NCBI GenBank assembly: GCA_963556495.2
Contig: OY747705.1
Coordinates: 29,718,501-29,782,500, forward strand
DNA from: Valencia hispanica
Lineage: Eukaryota; Chordata; Actinopteri; Cyprinodontiformes; Valenciidae
Length of the DNA: 64,000 bases
Direction: 5' to 3'
Shown here: piece by piece, positions 58,901 to 64,000 of the stretch
Position numbering within the stretch: position 1 is the stretch's first letter
Layout of the letters: the number at the start of each line of letters is the position of its first letter
The notes under the pieces: model-generated
What the model saw: the letters and a program-made list of their open reading frames with translations, nothing else
The model's database searches: none
What the model was told of the DNA's origin: nothing
Translations under genes and position numbers: made by a program

Positions 58901-61900
58901 GGTACAGGCTGCTGGTGACAGTATTATAGTATAGGGGAGAATTTCTCTACCCTGGTTTGTACTGATTCTAAGCATTTAGATGCCACCGTCCACCTACGTT
59001 TTTACCTGCTGACCAAGTCTATCCCTCAATGACCCACTGTTTATCCATTTTCTGATCTTCTGATGGCTACTTGCTGCAGGTTAGTGCAACATGTCACAAA
59101 AAGCTCAAATAATCTCATATTAGTTTCATGTACACAAAAATGGTTGTCCTGTTCTCAAATGGCCTTCAGAGTCACCAGATATGGTGGAACAGGAAATTGA
59201 CATAATCAATATGCAGGTCACAAATATCACACAACTGTGTGACTTTGTCCTGTTGATATGGACCAAAATCTCAGGAATGTTTCTAACACCTTGTTCAGTT
59301 GCTACCATGAAGAACCAAGGCACTTCTTAAAGCAAAAAAGTGGTGTCCAACTCCATACTAATGCCATACTAAAGGTGTATCAAATAAAAATGGCCAATGA
59401 AACTACACTCCTGAATAGTGCCATTAATCAGCCTTTGTATAAAGTGTTCACTTTCCAACTTCTTTCTTTCTAGCTCATCCTGTTCGGCCTTAACAACCAG
59501 CTGGTGGTTGCTTATAAGGAGGAAACTACCATGGCCCTGAAAAACCTTTTCCTGAAAGGTTACACTGGGGTGGATGAGGATGACTACAGTGTTGCTGTCT
59601 ACACGCAGCAGGCTGTCTTTGACCGCCTGTTTTACGTCCTTGATCAGGCAAGTCCATAAATTAAAGCTGTGGCACTTTTTGTGTTCTGATGTTTATTAAG
59701 AGTAAGATGAAAGCATTATGCATAAATTTAAGAAACTTGATGTAGAAGTGGACAAAAGGAAGACTTCAACTAGCTTTAACTGTCCAGATACATTTATCCA
59801 AGATATTAACATTATTTTCCTTTTTTATAATGTACGTACCTTTCCTCTAGTTGCAAGCCAACAGAGTCCTGAAATCTGTGTAGAATCCAGCATATAAGAC
59901 ACTACTGCAGTGTAGAAGTTGTATAATAATTAAGCTTCACGATAATTCTCTGAATACACTTTGATCTAGTAGAAATGGAGTCTGCCTGGAAAAAGGTGCT
60001 TTTTTTTTAAAGCATCCTTCCTTGCAATATTCACTTTTTTATTTATTTGACGAGCTTAAACTCAATTAGGATTTTATGTGATAGACTAACACAAAGTTGC
60101 ACAACCAATTATCTTCAGATGTAAATTCATTAATAAATGGAGTGTGTAATTCAATGTCCATATGAACTGTAACATACAACTGTTACGTGACGGCCTCAGA
60201 GGTTTGGTAGAGAACATTAAACAAACAGCATGATAAAGACCAAGAAACTAGCCTCACAGGTCAGCGGAAAAGTTTAGTTTAAAACAAAGTTAATAAATGT
60301 GGTCCAAACTTTTAACATCTTAGCTTTTCTCTCCATCATTCAAAATAGGATGGAGTTGACATGACTACAAGCCTGCCAAGACATGGTGGTCCATCTAAAC
60401 CAATAGGGGGGCAGGAGAGCTTTAATAGAAGAAGCAACCAAGAAGCCCACGGTAACTTGGGATAAGCTGCAGAGATCCAAAGCTTAGTTGGAAGAAATTG
60501 CCAACAGGACAACTTTTTAGTTATGGACTACACAAATCTGACATTTATGGGGGTCGAGAGGGAAGTAATAATGGAATTTTCTAAAATCTACCTGGGGAAC
60601 TAAACAAACACGAAGGTGCTCTTGTTACAGGAGGTTTTATGGAATTATGGAGTTGCCTGAATCTAAATTTTATTGAGAATCCTCCATAAAAGTAAAAAAT
60701 GTTTAAGATGTTCGCCATCCAAATTCAGCTTGAACCATTTTGCAACGAGAGCAAAGAATCAGTCTGTGTAAAAGCTACCTCTCTCTGCAATTACAAGTTA
60801 TTTTTATCTTTTGGTTGCTGAATAGATACGCACACCACACTTTTCAGATTATTCATTGTATAAATGTAAAACCATGTGTAAAATTATTTCAGTTTTAACA
60901 TTATTCACTACTTTGTGTTATTCTGTCACATATATGGAACTTGATCAACTAGAATCCTTAAAATGGTGCAAAAGCTATAGTGAGGCGGTTTTTGTAGCAT
61001 TTCACTTGTTGCTTTTTCGAGAACGAAAAGGTTGCAGCAACCACTTTGCTCCAAGAAAAATGTTTTTGATAGATGCTAGTTAAATCCTTGGTGTATGAAA
61101 TATTACAGAGATGTTATCAAGTTTTAGCTGTATGGCCAGTGAGGAACAATGCCTGCAAATTTCTGCAGCTCAGTAATGTATTTTTGGCATGTTGCGAGTT
61201 TCACTACCCTCAGTGCCCACACTGTATTTGTTTTTTATTTTATACTATTTTATCTTTTTTTGTGCTAAGATGGGGACATTTTAAAAGGGGAACAAGGAAA
61301 AAGAATTAGAAAAATTTGAATATATGAAAATCCATATTGTCTCCACAATATGCAGCTAGACTATCACTATAATCCAGAACTGTTTTACACTGCTGAAAAT
61401 ATTTTATTTTATAAATGATCTGGAATAAAGGTTATGGGTATTCTAAATTACTCTGAGACCCTGTGTTTTACCCGAGGCCTGTGATCTTTACAGTACAGCC
61501 AGCTGGACCAGCTCTCCGTGGGCCCCATCAGTTATGCGGAACAGGAAGATGGAAAGCTGCTGCCTCTCACCATTTGTAAAGAGTACTACAAAAGGGGCAG
61601 CCTGGAGCCTTCAGATGAGGCCTATGATATTGATGCCCAACTAGAAACTGGTAGTTTTTTGTAGATTCAGTTTGAAATGTTAAATGAGAAATTTTTAAAA
61701 GAAACTTTTATTTCTGTATTGGGATGTTTATAAATACTTTTTTATACAGATGCACTGCAGCAATTCTTTTGGCAATATTGTATTTTTATTTTTAAAGCAT
61801 TGGAAGATCTTGAGTCATTTTTGAAAATGCATTTCTTCCTTATTTCAGTCTGTAGGTCACATGAACCAAGGACTACAAATATGTGGAAAACCCAGAATGC

Positions 61901-63083
61901 ATCATTTTTTGATTTGGACTTTTACAGGTATGCAAGTGTCATCTATGCGTGTTGTTTTTCATGTCAAATCGTCAATGAAATAACCTTTCCCATTTCAATT
62001 TTAAGGCTTGTTGACATCAAAGTAACCTTCCAGCTGAAGGGAATCAACCTACAGACTGTTCGACACAGGGAGCTACCTGACTGCTATTCTTTCTATGTTA
62101 CGGTAAACATTTACTTTGGTGTTCAAAAGTGAATATGCAATTATTTGATCCAAAGTTCAAATGTACCATTAAATGTAATATTAAATACCCCCCTCCCCCC
62201 ATCTCAGATTACATTTGATAACCAATGCCATAGTGGGAAGGTAAAGTTATTCCTGGACATAGATGCTGAAAGCAGTGCATGCAAGGACTGGAAGATATCT
62301 GGAACAGGTAAGATATAGTAGCCTAGTTTTGCTGCTGATAGAAGAATGAACATGACAGTGTTTGTTGAATTGGCTTTTAATTTTTTTACACAAAAATATA
62401 TTTTCTCTTGCTTCTACCCAATTAAACACTAGAACTGTCTTGTACTCAAACACATGTCCTCGAAGGAAAATCTCTAACAGACTTTTGCTTCTTGGAGCTT
62501 TTTACTGTTGGAAGGCGTTTTCTGATAGTCTTATATCAGCAGTGAGTGTGGGGGTGTTGTGAATGAGATAAGCACACTGAGGCTGTTTTTATTGTCCTTT
62601 TCAGCTCAGAAGAACACTCACTATCTGCTGATGTTTGATGGCTTCGTCATCCTAGTTTGCATAACATCAGCAGCGTTATGCACACGCTCAATCGTTCTGG
62701 CTGTCGGGTTACTCCAGGTCGGCTATAATAAAGAAAATTTTGTTTTGTTTTTATTTTTTACTGCTGATCTGTTACTTTCCATCTTAAATATTAAATGAAA
62801 CTTTTAATGATGAAATCTATCTTATCAAAGTATTTGAGATTTAAATTTTCTACTGGCTGACCTAAATTATTAGATTATTTTTATCTGTTAAATTCAAATT
62901 ACCGTTTATATATATATTTTTTCTACCCCCAAGAGATTCTCGCGATTCTTTCAAGAGAACTTTAAACGTAAAGTGTGTGAGGAAGACCAGAGCGAGTTCC
63001 TGAATGGCTGGTATGTGTTGGTCATCGTCAGCGACCTGCTAGCAATAATTGGCTCCATATTGAAGATGGAAATTCAGGCAAAG
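52889..63083 (+). CDS. mcoln2: Mucolipin (TRPML) channel, MCOLN2-like, 5' part
   Basis: Nine coding exons in phase give 356 residues before the window ends (family length about 560-580): 52889-52932, 53530-53683, 59474-59647, 61494-61650, 61849-61927, 62006-62102, 62208-62307, 62605-62717, 62934-63083. Mucolipins are endolysosomal PI(3,5)P2-gated Ca2+/cation channels. Visible are the cytosolic DDLRYYFMSPCEKY with the basic RTRRHIPWK (the region that binds phosphoinositide in TRPMLs) and TM1 (ILKIVMITTQLILFGL). The lumenal polycystin-mucolipin domain has NLFLKGYTGVDEDDYSVAVY, ELPDCYSFYVTITFDNQCHS and CKDW. TM2 (FDGFVILVCITSAALCTR) and TM3 (NGWYVLVIVSDLLAIIGS) follow. MSPCEKYR and EDDYS favour MCOLN2 over MCOLN3. 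The pore and C-terminus lie beyond the window. The third intron has a GC donor. Confidence 0.92.
53530..53683 (+). CDS. mcoln2: Mucolipin exon 2
   Basis: It carries LRDDLRYYFMSPCEKY, the basic patch RTRRHIPWK and the start of TM1. The acceptor is TTGTTGCAG and the donor CAA/GTATGC. An internal ATG at 53537 could start a shorter isoform. Confidence 0.92.
54206..54770 (-). mobile_element. L2 3' end fragment
   Basis: Closely similar to 785-1355: tail repeats CAATCAATCAAACTATATTT, then AAGCGCTTTTCATACAAGAA, and the GC-rich UTR block. Only the 3' UTR is present. Confidence 0.85.
55190..55600. repeat. Repeat with GATACAATATGTATCG core
   Basis: The phrases GGGATGTGTATTGGTAAAAA and TTGCGATACTATGAG are typical of a fish repeat. 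Ends not resolved. Confidence 0.4.
56985..57655. mobile_element. Foldback MITE, Harbinger-like
   Basis: 671 bases with arms of about 250 bases (56985-57245 and 57405-57655), ends AGACTGCCGCACACGAG and CTCGTGTGCGGCAGGCT, flanked by TAA (56982-56984 and 57656-57658). Within each arm GAGCAAA...GCAGATAGCTCGCCGTGTG and smaller inverted motifs (GCCTCATGAGGC) repeat. Confidence 0.85.
57695..58330 (-). repeat. Family X, copy 3 (inverted)
   Basis: The inverse of 23836-24310: CATAGCTACCACTTTCCACA and CTGTCGAAAATGAGCA. Confidence 0.65.
58366..58520 (-). mobile_element. LINE/SINE 3' tail fragment
   Basis: The run TCTATATAGAGCTTTACTTG followed by CAAAGTGCTTCACAATAAAA resembles L2-related 3' tails. Confidence 0.5.
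59474..59647 (+). CDS. mcoln2: Mucolipin exon 3
   Basis: 58 codons, LILFGLNNQLVVAYKEE, then NLFLKGYTGVDEDDYS and VYTQQAVFDRLFYVLDQ. The acceptor is TTTCTTTCTAG. The donor reads CAG/GCAAGT, a GC donor in otherwise perfect context. Confidence 0.93.
59648..61493. other. Mucolipin intron 3
   Basis: AT-rich. Around 60050-60120 the phrase TTTTATGTGATAGACTAACA resembles a fish DNA-transposon remnant. No gene. Confidence 0.4.
61494..61650 (+). CDS. mcoln2: Mucolipin exon 4
   Basis: 157 nt ending phase 1. YSQLDQLSVGPISYAEQEDG and ICKEYYKRGSLEPSDEAYDI, matching the lumenal ICKQHYKKG and FDID region of mammalian mucolipins. Confidence 0.92.
61849..61927 (+). CDS. mcoln2: Mucolipin exon 5
   Basis: 79 nt. 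It encodes VCRSHEPRTTNMWKTQNASF, then FDLDFYR, the lumenal stretch before the conserved FRLEFYRL-type motif. It contains one NAS sequon. Confidence 0.88.
62006..62102 (+). CDS. mcoln2: Mucolipin exon 6
   Basis: 97 nt, phase 2 to 0. LVDIKVTFQLKGINLQTVRH, then RELPDCYSFYVT, the highly conserved core of the polycystin-mucolipin domain. Confidence 0.93.
62208..62307 (+). CDS. mcoln2: Mucolipin exon 7
   Basis: 100 nt. ITFDNQCHSGKVKLFLDIDA and CKDWKISGT. Mammalian paralogs have ITFDNKAHSG; the Cys replacing Ala after a Lys-to-Gln change is unusual. Confidence 0.92.
62605..62717 (+). CDS. mcoln2: Mucolipin exon 8, TM2
   Basis: 113 nt. AQKNTHYLLMFDGFVILVCI, then LCTRSIVLAVGLLQ. Hydrophobic TM2 with the conserved CTRSI. 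Confidence 0.93.
62934..63083 (+). CDS. mcoln2: Mucolipin exon 9, TM3
   Basis: 50 codons. RFSRFFQENFKRKVCEEDQS, then EFLNGWYVLVIVSDLLAI and IGSILKMEIQAK, nearly identical to mammalian MCOLN2/3 here. The donor is GTAAGC. Later exons lie beyond the window. Confidence 0.93.
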
Positions 63084-63159
63084 GTAAGCTTGATAATGTA
63101 GTGTGTCTTATGATGTGACTTTAGTTGGTTTGACACAACGGGCTATAAATCTCCTGGCA

Positions 63160-64000
63160 AGGGAAGTTTATTTGTATAGCACAATTCATGTTACAAGACA
63201 ATTCAAAGTGCTTTACATAAACATCAAAAGCATTACAGCAGGGTGCAGAAAAAGCAAAAGTACAGGAATAAAAACCATGAATTAAAATGAGAAAAAAAAA
63301 ATCTTAAAAGAAGCCGTGCAGATTTAAAACTTAGAATAAACATCTAATCAAAAGCAGCTGAGAACAGGTGGGTCTTTAACCTGGATTTAAATAAACTGAG
63401 TGTTTCAGCTGATCTGAGGCTTTCTGGGAGTTTGTTCCAGACATGTGGAGCATAGAAGCTGAACGCAGCTTCTGCATGTCTGGTTCTGACTCTGGGAACT
63501 GATAAAAGAGCGGATCCAGATGACCTGAGGGGTCGAGTAGGTTCATACTGGGTCAGGAGATCACCGATGTATTTTGGTCCTAAACCATTCTGAGCTTTAT
63601 AGACCAGCAGCAGAACTTTGAAGTATATCCTCTGACAGACAGGCAGCCAGTGTAAAGACCTCAGCGCTGGACTGATGTGGTCCACTTTTTTGGTTTTAGT
63701 GAGAACTCGAGCAGCAGAGTTCTGGATGAACTGCAGTTTCCTAATTGATTTTTTAGGTAGACCTGTAAAGACCCTGTTACAATAATCAAGCCGACTAAAG
63801 ATGAATGCATGGACTAGTCTTTCCAGGTCCTGCTGAGACATCAGATCTTTTATCCTTTAGATATTCTTAAGGTGATAGTAGGCTGATTTTGTGATTGCCT
63901 TAATGTGTTTTTCAACGTATAGGTCTGAGTCCATCACTATACCCAGATTTCTGTAGTGGTTGGTGTTTTTTTTTTGGTGTATGGACTAAAGCCCTGTGGT
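63160..64000 (-). mobile_element. L2-related LINE, 3' part, runs off the window
   Basis: A subfamily different from the L2 at 783. The 3' tail GAAGTTTATTTGTATAGCAC lies at the left. Minus-strand codons 63344-63841 encode the RT C-terminus (AFIFSRLDYCNRVFTGLPKK, LRSLHWLPVCQRIYFKVLL). Inserted in mucolipin intron 9, about 75 bases after the donor. Confidence 0.85.

Larger units (their letters stand above)
53835..59402 (+). mobile_element. Decayed Tc1-like element split by insertions (mucolipin intron 2)
   Basis: The left part 53835-53995 starts GCTTTATTAGGTACACTTG, the end of a Tc1 family abundant in fish. The right part (about 58635-59402) has decayed transposase codons (for example GATGCCACCGTCCACCTACG, TCTGATGGCTACTTGC) and ends GTGTATCAAATAAAAATGGC. 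About 4.6 kb of younger DNA separates them. The intron's splice sites are unaffected. Confidence 0.75.

Noticed and set aside
1..64000. tRNA, rRNA, CRISPR arrays, operons or prophage
   Set aside because: None supported. Only a tRNA-like B-box phrase in the SINE-like repeat at 37457-37645 was seen, and direct-repeat arrays are absent apart from microsatellites.

Overview
The window looks like teleost fish nuclear DNA. It has intron-rich vertebrate genes, an AT-rich background and a typical fish repeat load: L2-type and Rex3/RTE-type LINEs, Tc1, hAT, piggyBac and PIF/Harbinger-like DNA elements. All host genes recognised are on the + strand. There is no sign of prokaryotic or viral gene content.

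Left and centre (1-43.8 kb): three tandem CLCC1-like loci (chloride channel CLIC-like 1, an ER membrane protein). Copy A (118-6339) is only the 3' part. It carries a +1 frameshift, and a near full-length L2 LINE (about 783-5344) sits inside its penultimate coding exon, so it reads as a pseudogene. Copy B (first exon near 8.0 kb, ATG 8214, stop 18493-18495) can be assembled from ten coding exons with compatible splice phases into a 585-residue protein with a signal peptide, three hydrophobic segments and a long basic tail. It is the only copy that looks intact. Its first large intron holds a dead partial duplicate of its own fifth coding exon. Copy C (27000-35940) has recognisable exons from the third coding exon onward but no visible signal-peptide exon. 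Its 5' exons are diverged, then it switches at about 35.22 kb to sequence nearly identical to copy B, and it has a stop codon in the tail exon.

The intron after that tail exon of copy C holds a six-level nest of transposons (35988-40718), each main level supported by its own target-site duplication, followed by a 5'-truncated L2 (41392-43783).

Right part (44-52.8 kb): few recognisable genes, a Tc1-like transposon with long inverted repeats and one nonsense codon (47818-49448), a hAT-type MITE inserted in an older repeat, and an unassigned terminal exon with a poly(A) signal (52136-52222).

Far right (52889-end): the first nine coding exons of a mucolipin gene, closest by remembered sequence to MCOLN2 (TRPML2), an endolysosomal cation channel. 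It runs off the window after the third transmembrane segment. Its 5.8-kb second intron contains an old Tc1 element split by further insertions, and its third intron uses a GC donor. Coordinates of exons come from splice signals, phase agreement and alignment between the copies by eye; repeat family names are by motif and terminal structure only, as no database search was possible.
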